Assembly: GCA_017384185.1 (NCBI GenBank)
Contig: JAFNUH010000017.1
Location: 1 to 14,941, forward strand
Reading direction: 5' to 3'
DNA: 14,941 nt
Source of the DNA: Alistipes sp.
GTDB taxonomy: Bacteria; Bacteroidota; Bacteroidia; Bacteroidales; Rikenellaceae
Shown: one piece after another, positions 7,141 to 14,064 of the stretch
How positions within the stretch are numbered: position 1 is the stretch's first letter
Layout: each line of letters opens with the position of its first letter
The notes under the pieces: model-generated
Told to the model about the DNA's origin: nothing
The model's input: only the letters and a program-made list of their open reading frames with translations
The model's database searches: none
Program-made: the position numbers and the translations under genes

Positions 7141-8385
7141 TTATCGTATCTTTAATGTTACCAAAGTCATTGCGCAGAGAAGAATCGAGATGATGAAGAA
7201 TCGCATCACAATCTTCGTCTCAAACAATCCCTTCTTCTGGAAGTGGTGGTGTAGGGGTGCCATCAGCAATATGCGGCGTCCCTCGCCATACTTCTTCTTC
7301 GTATATTTGAAGTAGCTCACCTGCACCATCACCGACACAGCCTCCGCCAGGAATATACCGCACAAGAGCGGCAACAACAACTCCTTGCGGATGCAGAGTG
7401 CAAATACTGCCACTATACCGCCAATCGAGAGCGAGCCTGTGTCGCCCATAAAAATCTGCGCAGGGAACGAGTTGTACCACAAGAATCCCAACAGCGCACC
7501 GCACATCGCCGCCGCATAAACCACCAGCTCAGCCGACTCGGGGATGTACATTATGTTGAGGTAGTTGGCGTAGATGATATGCCCCGAGAGGTATGCCAAT
7601 GCGCCTAAGACCAACATTATCGGCACCGAGACGGTCGTAAGCAGACCATCCAGACCGTCCGTCAGGTTAGCTCCGTTCGATACTGCCGTCACAACAAATA
7701 TCGCCACGGCAATATATAACAACCACGTCAGCAGCTCGTTGCCGCCCACCAGCCAGCCGTAGTCAAACTCATTATCCTTGATAAAGGGGATTGTCGTCTT
7801 GGTGGTCTTCTGTGGCGTGGGGTCCATCACCGCCGTGTCGATGCGCTCGACCACGGTCTGTCCCGAGGTGTTTACATATACCTTCTCGACGGGCGTAGAT
7901 ATCTTCTCACGAATGACAACCTCCTGCGAGAAGCACATCACCGTACCCACGATGATACCCAAACCCACCTGACCTACAATCTTGAACTTACCCTTCAAAC
8001 CATCCTTATTGTGGCGGAAGGTCTTTATGTAGTCGTCCAGACCACCCAACACGCCGAGCCAGATGGTCGAGATAATCATCAGCTGAACGTATATATTATC
8101 CAGTCGTCCAACGAGCAAGATAGGCACCAGTACCGCCAGCAAAATTATCAAACCACCCATCGTGGGCGTGCCACGCTTTGAGAGCTGACCCTCCAGACCG
8201 AGGTCACGAATCTCCTCGCCAATCTGGTGGCGCTGCAAGAAGCGGATGATGCGGCGACCGAAGAGGATGGTGATAAGCAGTGCCAGGATAACGGCTACCA
8301 CCGAACGGAACGAAATATATTGGAATACACCCGCACCAGGCAGGTCAAAACGTTTGTCAAGTAATTGAAAAAGAGAGTATAACAT
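7141..8385 (-). CDS. mraY: Phospho-N-acetylmuramoyl-pentapeptide transferase MraY
   Basis: MraY moves phospho-MurNAc-pentapeptide from UDP to undecaprenyl phosphate, making lipid I at the inner membrane. Hallmarks are TPTMGGLIIL at 73-82, the Asp pair in GGLDDYIKTF at 114-123 (Asp117, Asp118), NLTDGLDGL at 240-248, FMGDTGSLSIGG at 312-323 with Asp315, and APLHHHFQKKG at 376-386 with the His triplet 379-381. The 414-residue length exceeds the roughly 360 residues of E. coli MraY. The extra length is mostly a hydrophilic segment at about 155-210, between membrane helices, which is usual for Bacteroidota. It starts 19 bp after murE and ends 2 bp before murD, so expression is presumably coupled. 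Confidence 0.97.
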   Translation of the reverse strand: MLYSLFQLLDKRFDLPGAGVFQYISFRSVVAVILALLITILFGRRIIRFLQRHQIGEEIRDLGLEGQLSKRGTPTMGGLIILLAVLVPILLVGRLDNIYVQLMIISTIWLGVLGGLDDYIKTFRHNKDGLKGKFKIVGQVGLGIIVGTVMCFSQEVVIREKISTPVEKVYVNTSGQTVVERIDTAVMDPTPQKTTKTTIPFIKDNEFDYGWLVGGNELLTWLLYIAVAIFVVTAVSNGANLTDGLDGLLTTVSVPIMLVLGALAYLSGHIIYANYLNIMYIPESAELVVYAAAMCGALLGFLWYNSFPAQIFMGDTGSLSIGGIVAVFALCIRKELLLPLLCGIFLAEAVSVMVQVSYFKYTKKKYGEGRRILLMAPLHHHFQKKGLFETKIVMRFFIISILLCAMTLVTLKIR

Positions 8386-8404
8386 ATCTTAACTCAAAAT
8401 GATT

Positions 8405-9862
8405 TTATTTTCCTAACTCCTTAAATGCCTTGCCGACCTGCTCACGGTCGTCGAAGTGAATCTTCTCGGTGCCGATAATCTGATAATCCTCGTGACCCTT
8501 GCCCGCAATGAGGATTATATCGCCCGCCTTCGCCAGCATCACCGCCGTACGTATCGCTTGCGCTCGGTCGCTTATGCGTAGCGTCTGCGCACCCGCCTCG
8601 GCACCTGCCACCACCTGGTCGAGAATCTTTTCGGGGTCCTCGGTGCGAGGGTTATCCGATGTGAAGATGGCGATGTTCGCCTCATGTGAGGCTATGCGTC
8701 CCATCTCGGGGCGCTTGGTAGCATCACGGTCACCACCGCAGCCACACACCACGATAAGTTGCTGTGCGGGGGTGCGTATGTCGTTAATCGTCGCAATGAC
8801 ATTCTCCAGCGCATCGGGCGTGTGGGCATAATCGACAATCGCCGTGATGCCTCCCTCCGATCGCACGGGCTCAAAACGACCACTCACCGAGGTCAGGGCA
8901 CTCAGCGCCTGCAACACCTCCTGCTCGTCGGAGCCTAACAACACCGCTGCGCCATATACGCACAAGAGGTTGTAGGCGTTGAATCGTCCGAGGAACTTAA
9001 CCCACACATCGTGCGAGTTTACACGCAGCAGCATACCATCGAACAACATCTCCAGCACCTTGCAACGGAAGTCCGCCATCTGACGCAATGAGTAACGGCT
9101 CACCTTCGAGCGTGTGTTCTGTACCATCACCTCGCCGTTGCGGTCATCGATGTTCACCAGCGCAAAGGCGCTCTTGGGCAACGAGTCGAAGAGGCGTTTC
9201 TTCGCTCGTACGTACTCTATAAAGGTGCCGTGATAGTCCAAATGGTCGTGCGTGAGGTTTGTAAACATTGCGCCACGGAACTTCAAACCACGCACACGCT
9301 CCTGCACCAACGAGTGCGACGACACCTCCATAAAGCAGTAGTCGCAACCCGCATCCACCATCTCTCGCAGCATAGCATTCAGGCGTATGGCATCGGGTGT
9401 GGTGTGTGTCGAGGGTATCTCACGCTCGTCGATACGATATACAACCGTTGAAATCAACCCCGCACGGTAGCCCATCTTACGATATAGGTCGTAGAGCAGT
9501 GTCGCCACCGTAGTCTTGCCGTTTGTTCCCGTCACACCCACAAGGTTTAGCTCGTGCGAGGGGTTGTCGTAGTATGCGGCGGCAATGTCAGCCATCGCCG
9601 AGTTGGTATCTCGCACCACGATGTAGCTCACCTCGCCATTTAGCTGCTCGGGCAACTGCTCACAGACGATAGCTGTGGCACCCGCCTCGATAGCCTTTCC
9701 GATATAGTTATGACCATCGCTCTGTGTGCCACGCACGGCAAAGAAGCAATCGCCCTTGCTCACACGGCGTGAGTCGTAGGTCAGACCCGTAATCTGCACC
9801 TGGTCGCTTGCCGTGAACGACAACACCTCTGTCGATGTCAATATTTCACTTAATAGTTTCAT
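8405..9862 (-). CDS. murE: UDP-MurNAc-L-Ala-D-Glu:meso-diaminopimelate ligase MurE
   Basis: MurE adds the third stem-peptide residue in the cytoplasm. The 485-residue protein has DSRRVSKGDCFFAVRG at 30-45, the ATP loop GVTGTNGKTTVATL at 109-122, TTPDAIRLNAML at 154-165, a predicted carbamylated lysine in VRAKKRLF (Lys221), YAHTPDALENV at 345-355, and GKGHEDYQ at 454-461. The DNPR motif at 403-406 is the known determinant for meso-diaminopimelate, so this organism's peptidoglycan is predicted to be of the DAP type. The start codon is 3 bp after the ftsI stop, and mraY follows after 19 bp. Confidence 0.97.
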   Translation of the reverse strand: MKLLSEILTSTEVLSFTASDQVQITGLTYDSRRVSKGDCFFAVRGTQSDGHNYIGKAIEAGATAIVCEQLPEQLNGEVSYIVVRDTNSAMADIAAAYYDNPSHELNLVGVTGTNGKTTVATLLYDLYRKMGYRAGLISTVVYRIDEREIPSTHTTPDAIRLNAMLREMVDAGCDYCFMEVSSHSLVQERVRGLKFRGAMFTNLTHDHLDYHGTFIEYVRAKKRLFDSLPKSAFALVNIDDRNGEVMVQNTRSKVSRYSLRQMADFRCKVLEMLFDGMLLRVNSHDVWVKFLGRFNAYNLLCVYGAAVLLGSDEQEVLQALSALTSVSGRFEPVRSEGGITAIVDYAHTPDALENVIATINDIRTPAQQLIVVCGCGGDRDATKRPEMGRIASHEANIAIFTSDNPRTEDPEKILDQVVAGAEAGAQTLRISDRAQAIRTAVMLAKAGDIILIAGKGHEDYQIIGTEKIHFDDREQVGKAFKELGK

Positions 9863-9865
9863 AAT

Positions 9866-12184
9866 TTATCTTAATGTCAAACTCACATTATCTCCTGCCG
9901 ATATTTTGCGTCCTGCGGGGATGCTCTGCGAGCGCACCATACCACGCCCCGTGAAGTGAACATCCATACCACGACTCTCCAACAGGTAGAGCGCATCCTT
10001 CAGACCCATACCCACAACGTTGGGCATCAGTGAGTTATCCTCTATTGTTTTTATATCTACATTCTTCAGTGTATCCATCCTCGCTACGCCCCAGCCATTA
10101 CGGTCGGTAAACGACACTCGTGGCGAGAACTTATCTGCCACACGGCGTATCTGCTCGATGTTTCCGCCCTTCACCTTCACGGGCACCTGTCGTTTCTCAG
10201 CCGATGGCAACGCCTTGTGCCACTCCTCGTCACGGTAGTAGATGTAGTTCACAACATCCCTTACGACAGGTCCTGCAAGCGAGGCGCCATAGTATGCTCG
10301 TCCTCGGCGGCGGTCGGTGTGTATGGCGGTCATAACCGTATATTTCGGGTTCTCGGCGGGGAAGTATGCCACCACGGTTGCAAGGTAGTAGCTACCATAC
10401 ACCGCACCATTACCATTTCCATCCTGCGCCACGATAGCCGTACCCGTCTTTGAGCCTACACGGAAGGTGAGCGAGTCGGTGAAGTAACGCTTCGTGGTAC
10501 CCGTGCGAGCCGTCTCGTTAAGACACTCCTGTATGATGGCGAGCGACTGCTCCGAGCAGACCTTATCGACCAGCACACGTGGCGAGAAGCTCTCCTCCAC
10601 CTCGTCACCTCGGCGTATCTCCTTGATTAGTCGGGGTGCCATCATACGTCCACCATTTGCTATGGCGTTGTACAACACCAGCGTACGAATCGGCGGCATC
10701 TCTATGGCATATCCATAACCCATATTGGGCAGCGAGTGCGTTGACCAGCGTCCCACGCCCTCCTTCTTCTTCGGGTCGGGTATGCGGGGCAGCTTCTCCT
10801 CCATATTTGTGAATCCCACATCCTCGTACATATGCAGACGCTTGAGGAAGTTGAGGTAACGCTGCGGGTCATCCTTGTAGTTCTGATATATAGCCTCGGC
10901 AAAATAGACATTCGACGACTGCGCCGTGGCGGTCTTCATATCCACCATACCGCCAATGTCGTGGTCATCGGTAATCTTCGGACCCTTATATCCTACCACC
11001 ACCGTTCTGCCGTGGTGCGTCTCATACTCCTGCGTGATGGGCAGTCCGCAATCCTCGGTCAGAGCGAGCAACGACATCAGCTTAAAGGTCGAGCCAGGCT
11101 CTATTCGGCGTGAGAGGGCGTAGTTCTCCTTCTCGTAATATATGCCACTTTTGGGGGCGGTCTCGCCAAGGTTTACCATCGCCAGCAGGTCGCCCGTCTT
11201 GACATCCATCACCATCGTCGTGCCCCACGTAGCCTGCTGCTCGGTGAGCTGCTTGCGCAGTGCGGCATCGGCGGCGTGCTGAATATCTATGTCGAGCGTA
11301 GTCACCACATCACGACCGTCGCTGGCTATGATGTTCGAGTCGCTATGTATTGCAGCCGAGAATCCCGGGGCGATGCGCTGGCGCAACATACGACCGTTGC
11401 TTCCCTTCAGATATTCGGCATATACATTCTCCAAACCATACTGACCTCGTGCGCTCTGCTTATCCGCCTCGTTTACGTTGTCCGTTACCTTACCTATGGT
11501 GCGGCGTCCCAGCTCGCCATAGGGATATACTCGCTGGTCGAGGATATGTTTCTTGAACGTCACGCCCATATTTCCGTTGAGGATGGGGTACTTGCTCAGC
11601 TCCTGCCACTCCTTGAAATCGACGGCACGGGGCAGAATATGCACGGGGTGGTGGTCACGCACGGCGGTATCGACCTTCAACACCTGCACATCGTCGCCAC
11701 GCAACTTATCCATAATGAATGTGAAGAGGTCGCTGCTGCGTCTGACGAGCGAGTCGTGCGAATATACCCACTTGCAGTGCTTCTTGCGTGCCTCGAGCAT
11801 CTTGCGGCGGTAGTCGGCAGCCGAGCGGTCGCCGAAGAAGTTGTGCAGCAGCTTCGACAACGAATCTACATTCTCACGAAATGTCTCCTCATCGTCAAAA
11901 CCCTCGCTACCCATATCAAAATCTATGCGATAGCGCAGAATCGAGGTCGCCAGCGGCTCGCCATCACGTGCCAGGATAGAGCCTCGGCGTGAGATGACCG
12001 TGTCGCTGAGGTAGATGCGCTGCTCCAGACGCTCGGCATTTTTTGCGGTCTCCGTGATGGGCAGCATCACCCACACCAGACGCACAATGACGCACAATCC
12101 CACCAGAATGAAGAGTCCATAGACCTGCTTCACTCGGTCGTACATCTCGCCTTTAACATCAATATCTGACCTCTTTTTTGCCAT
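9866..12184 (-). CDS. ftsI: FtsI-type class B penicillin-binding protein with C-terminal PASTA domain
   Basis: This septal D,D-transpeptidase cross-links glycan made by FtsW. One membrane helix lies at about 21-43, followed by the dimerisation domain (SRRGSILARDGEPLATS, 65-81). The transpeptidase domain has the active-site EPGSTFK with Ser365 and Lys368, SSN at 423-425, and SKTGT at 578-582. A single PASTA domain covers about 717-772 (MPNVVGMGLKDALYLLESRG, then SIPAG). At 772 residues it is longer than E. coli FtsI (588). The reading frame is open nine codons further to a TTG, but the ATG at 12184 (MAKKRSD) is the sensible start. The 185 bp before it, back to ftsL, contain REPIN copy 3. The stop lies 3 bp before murE. 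Confidence 0.95.
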   Translation of the reverse strand: MAKKRSDIDVKGEMYDRVKQVYGLFILVGLCVIVRLVWVMLPITETAKNAERLEQRIYLSDTVISRRGSILARDGEPLATSILRYRIDFDMGSEGFDDEETFRENVDSLSKLLHNFFGDRSAADYRRKMLEARKKHCKWVYSHDSLVRRSSDLFTFIMDKLRGDDVQVLKVDTAVRDHHPVHILPRAVDFKEWQELSKYPILNGNMGVTFKKHILDQRVYPYGELGRRTIGKVTDNVNEADKQSARGQYGLENVYAEYLKGSNGRMLRQRIAPGFSAAIHSDSNIIASDGRDVVTTLDIDIQHAADAALRKQLTEQQATWGTTMVMDVKTGDLLAMVNLGETAPKSGIYYEKENYALSRRIEPGSTFKLMSLLALTEDCGLPITQEYETHHGRTVVVGYKGPKITDDHDIGGMVDMKTATAQSSNVYFAEAIYQNYKDDPQRYLNFLKRLHMYEDVGFTNMEEKLPRIPDPKKKEGVGRWSTHSLPNMGYGYAIEMPPIRTLVLYNAIANGGRMMAPRLIKEIRRGDEVEESFSPRVLVDKVCSEQSLAIIQECLNETARTGTTKRYFTDSLTFRVGSKTGTAIVAQDGNGNGAVYGSYYLATVVAYFPAENPKYTVMTAIHTDRRRGRAYYGASLAGPVVRDVVNYIYYRDEEWHKALPSAEKRQVPVKVKGGNIEQIRRVADKFSPRVSFTDRNGWGVARMDTLKNVDIKTIEDNSLMPNVVGMGLKDALYLLESRGMDVHFTGRGMVRSQSIPAGRKISAGDNVSLTLR

Positions 12185-12218
12185 CTTTTGTTTTCTAATT
12201 CTGCTTCGCAATCAAATT

Positions 12219-12325
12219 ACGTCATTGCCCGACACCGTAGGTGGCGAAGGCAATCCTACAGTCAAACGCCATCACGCTCTCCTCCCCGAGGATACCCATC
12301 GATGCTTCGCATCGGGGTATGACGT
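12219..12325 (+). repeat. REPIN-like element, copy 3 (ftsL-ftsI gap)
   Basis: This 107-bp copy differs from copy 2 at four positions. Two of these, A12302 and T12312, replace a C-G pair in the inner stem of the right arm by an A-T pair, so pairing is kept. The other two lie in the central spacer. Ends are ACGTCAT and its inverse, as in the other copies. It sits 35 bp upstream of the ftsI start, inside the dcw operon. Unlike copies 1 and 2 it has no 9-bp array beside it. A short TGCTTCGCA sequence, identical to the reference right-arm tip, lies at 12202-12210, just outside the element. Confidence 0.92.
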
Positions 12326-12369
12326 AATATTTTTAACGTTCGTCTGCTATCTTTTATCTCTCCTCTTCC

Positions 12370-12888
12370 TTAATCTTCTACTACTGCCTTTGTTGTTTTG
12401 GGGTCCTGAAGATCCATACCACGTCGTGCCAGCTCCTCACGTATTGCCTGGTGTGTTGTCTTGCGGTATAGCTCCTCCTGAAGACGTATCGAACGCTCAC
12501 GCAACAACTGCACATCACGCTCCATACGTGAGTAGCGTGAGTCGGTGTACAACGACCAGAACATAACCATAATACTCAGCAGACACATAACGGCAATTAC
12601 CACCAAGTAGTGGTAGTTACCCGCCACGTGGCGGCTGGTGAGTATCGAGCCAGAGAATATCTGCCACGTCAGTGCCGAGCGACGCTTGCGCTCACGCTCC
12701 TCGGCAGCCTCAGCCTCCTCTCGCTCGCTCTGCTCCTCGGCTATATCCCGCTCAATATCCTCGTCGGCATCGCCACTCTGTATGCGGCGCACCTCCTGAC
12801 GCACACGGCGGCGGAACTCCTCGTCCTCCTCCAGTCGGCGCAAATCCTCCTCGGTCTGCGGGTTAAATTCGTCGTTATGCGGTATCAT
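12370..12888 (-). CDS. ftsL: FtsL-like divisome protein with long charged N-terminal helix
   Basis: The 172-residue single-pass protein lies between rsmH and ftsI, the usual ftsL position. One membrane helix runs at about 94-115 (YLVVIAVMCLLSIMVMFWSL). It is followed by a heptad-like coiled coil at about 116-155, typical of the FtsL/DivIC family that scaffolds the FtsQLB complex and activates FtsWI. The cytoplasmic part is unusually long (about 92 residues). Residues 12-70 are almost all Glu, Arg, Asp, Lys and Ala and could form an isolated charged helix. The frame stays open upstream into rsmH, but the ATG at 12888, 10 bp after the rsmH stop, is the natural start. FtsL sequences diverge strongly, so position and topology carry the call. 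Confidence 0.82.
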   Translation of the reverse strand: MIPHNDEFNPQTEEDLRRLEEDEEFRRRVRQEVRRIQSGDADEDIERDIAEEQSEREEAEAAEERERKRRSALTWQIFSGSILTSRHVAGNYHYLVVIAVMCLLSIMVMFWSLYTDSRYSRMERDVQLLRERSIRLQEELYRKTTHQAIREELARRGMDLQDPKTTKAVVED

Positions 12889-12898
12889 CTCGAAATCA

Positions 12899-13813
12899 TT
12901 ATAACTTTGTTGCGGCACGTAGCTTTGCCGAGCGTGAACGGGGGTTGCGTGCCACCTCCTCGGGTGTGGGTGCCACTGCCTTGCGTGTGACAAGCTCAAA
13001 GGGAGTCTGCGCACGACCATAGAAATCCTGCTCGACCTTACCCGCAAAGTTGCCGCTACGCATAAAATTCTTCACCAGACGGTCCTCCAGCGAGTGGTAC
13101 GAGATAACCACCAAGCGACCTCCGGGCTTCAACACCTTGAGCGACTGCTCGAGTGCCATCTTCAACGCCTCCATCTCGCCATTTACCTCGATGCGCAACG
13201 CCTGAAAGAGCTTTGTCAGGAACTTCGACTCGTCACGCTTGGGCGTGCAGGGGCGTACAGCCTCTACAAGCTGCGCCGTGGTCTTTATCTCGGACTGCTC
13301 ACGAGCTCTTACGATGCACGATGCAATCTTCCACGTGGTGTCCAGCTCGCCATACTCCTTGAGTATGCGACCCAGCGCCTCGGCATCGTAGCGATTCACA
13401 ATATCTGCCGCCGTGCGACCACCTCGCTGATTCATACGCATATCGAGCGGTGCCTCGCCACGGAACGAGAAGCCTCGCTCGGTAGCATCGAAGTGGTGCG
13501 ACGAAACGCCCAAATCGGCAAGGATGCCATCCACCTGCTCCACGCCACGCAGACGCAACGCACCACGCAGAAAGCGGAAGTTGCTCTCCACGTAGTTAAA
13601 ACGCTCGTCGTCGGGGGCGTTTGCCAGCGTGTCACGGTCCTGGTCGAAGGAGAAGAGTCGTCCCCCCTCGCCCAGCTTCGAAAGTATGTGGCGTGAGTGT
13701 CCTCCGCCACCAAATGTAAGGTCGCAATATGTACCCTCGGGGCGTATATCCATCAGTGCGACAGACTCCTCCAAGAGTACGGGTACGTGGTATGTTGTAG
13801 CGTCTAAAGCCAT
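12899..13813 (-). CDS. rsmH: 16S rRNA (cytosine1402-N4)-methyltransferase RsmH (MraW)
   Basis: RsmH uses S-adenosylmethionine to methylate N4 of C1402 in 16S rRNA, in the ribosomal P site. The 304-residue protein starts with YHVPVLLEESVALMDIRPEG (8-27). It has the SAM-binding motif YCDLTFGGGGHSRHIL at 29-44, FDQDRDTL at 56-63, ILADLGVSSHHFD, GFSFRGEAPLDMRM and VISYHSLEDRLVKNFM. The C-terminal NPRSRSAKLRAA is also typical. It is the first dcw gene here. mraZ, which normally precedes it, is absent; a repeat-rich spacer and a phosphotransferase gene lie upstream. No strong promoter match was found in the spacer. Confidence 0.97.
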   Translation of the reverse strand: MALDATTYHVPVLLEESVALMDIRPEGTYCDLTFGGGGHSRHILSKLGEGGRLFSFDQDRDTLANAPDDERFNYVESNFRFLRGALRLRGVEQVDGILADLGVSSHHFDATERGFSFRGEAPLDMRMNQRGGRTAADIVNRYDAEALGRILKEYGELDTTWKIASCIVRAREQSEIKTTAQLVEAVRPCTPKRDESKFLTKLFQALRIEVNGEMEALKMALEQSLKVLKPGGRLVVISYHSLEDRLVKNFMRSGNFAGKVEQDFYGRAQTPFELVTRKAVAPTPEEVARNPRSRSAKLRAATKL

Positions 13814-13908
13814 CGTCTTAACAAAAAAGCATATTTGGGTGTAAAGTTACTGCTTTTAACAGAAATGTAATAATTGTCGAGCGGGAATTTTTTTGAAAAT
13901 TAATTGTA

Positions 13909-13977
13909 CTCGCCACACTCGCCGCACAAGTCGCATCGCTACACTCACCGCATTGCCGCACCGCCGCACCCGCTGCA
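13909..13977. repeat. GC-rich 8/9-bp degenerate tandem array
   Basis: Eight successive units of 8 or 9 bases can be read: CTCGCCACA, CTCGCCGCA, CAAGTCGCA, TCGCTACA, CTCACCGCA, TTGCCGCA, CCGCCGCA and CCCGCTGCA, with consensus close to CTCGCCGCA. The plus strand has almost no G outside the CG steps. The array abuts the AT-rich array at 13986-14048, and together they fill about half of the spacer between the phosphotransferase gene and rsmH. Function unknown. Confidence 0.6.
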
Positions 13978-13985
13978 AAATAAGG

Positions 13986-14048
13986 CATTATAAAAATTAT
14001 AGGAATTATAAGCGCTATAACCCATAACACTTATAACTCCTATAATAC
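13986..14048 (+). repeat. Degenerate 9-bp repeat array C
   Basis: Seven 9-base blocks in strict register are built on TTATAA or CATAAC cores: CATTATAAA, AATTATAGG, AATTATAAG, CGCTATAAC, CCATAACAC, TTATAACTC and CTATAATAC. The last three match arrays A and B. It lies 16 bp beyond the phosphotransferase stop. No REPIN copy is next to it. A 70-residue open frame across it is judged a by-product of the repeats. Confidence 0.7.
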
Positions 14049-14064
14049 CTATCTGCAAGCTATC

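Noticed and set aside
11276..11992. 238-residue open frame antisense to ftsI
   Set aside because: It lies wholly inside a well-supported gene and arises from its codon pattern.
12889..13047. Upstream extension of ftsL to an earlier start
   Set aside because: It would overlap rsmH by about 150 bp; the ATG 10 bp after the rsmH stop fits operon spacing.
13842..13849. TAACTTTA on the minus strand as a -7 box for rsmH
   Set aside because: It matches seven of eight consensus positions loosely, but no TTG lies 19-21 bp upstream, so the promoter is not supported.
13887..13902. AATTTT/AAAATT hairpin as a terminator upstream of rsmH
   Set aside because: It is a 6-bp stem of only A-T pairs, too weak for an intrinsic terminator.
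13818..14030. 70-residue minus-strand frame with a hydrophobic start and several Cys
   Set aside because: Its hydrophobic part is a translation of the 9-bp AT-rich array and the rest of the GC-rich array; unit-length changes of 8 and 9 bp would shift the frame.
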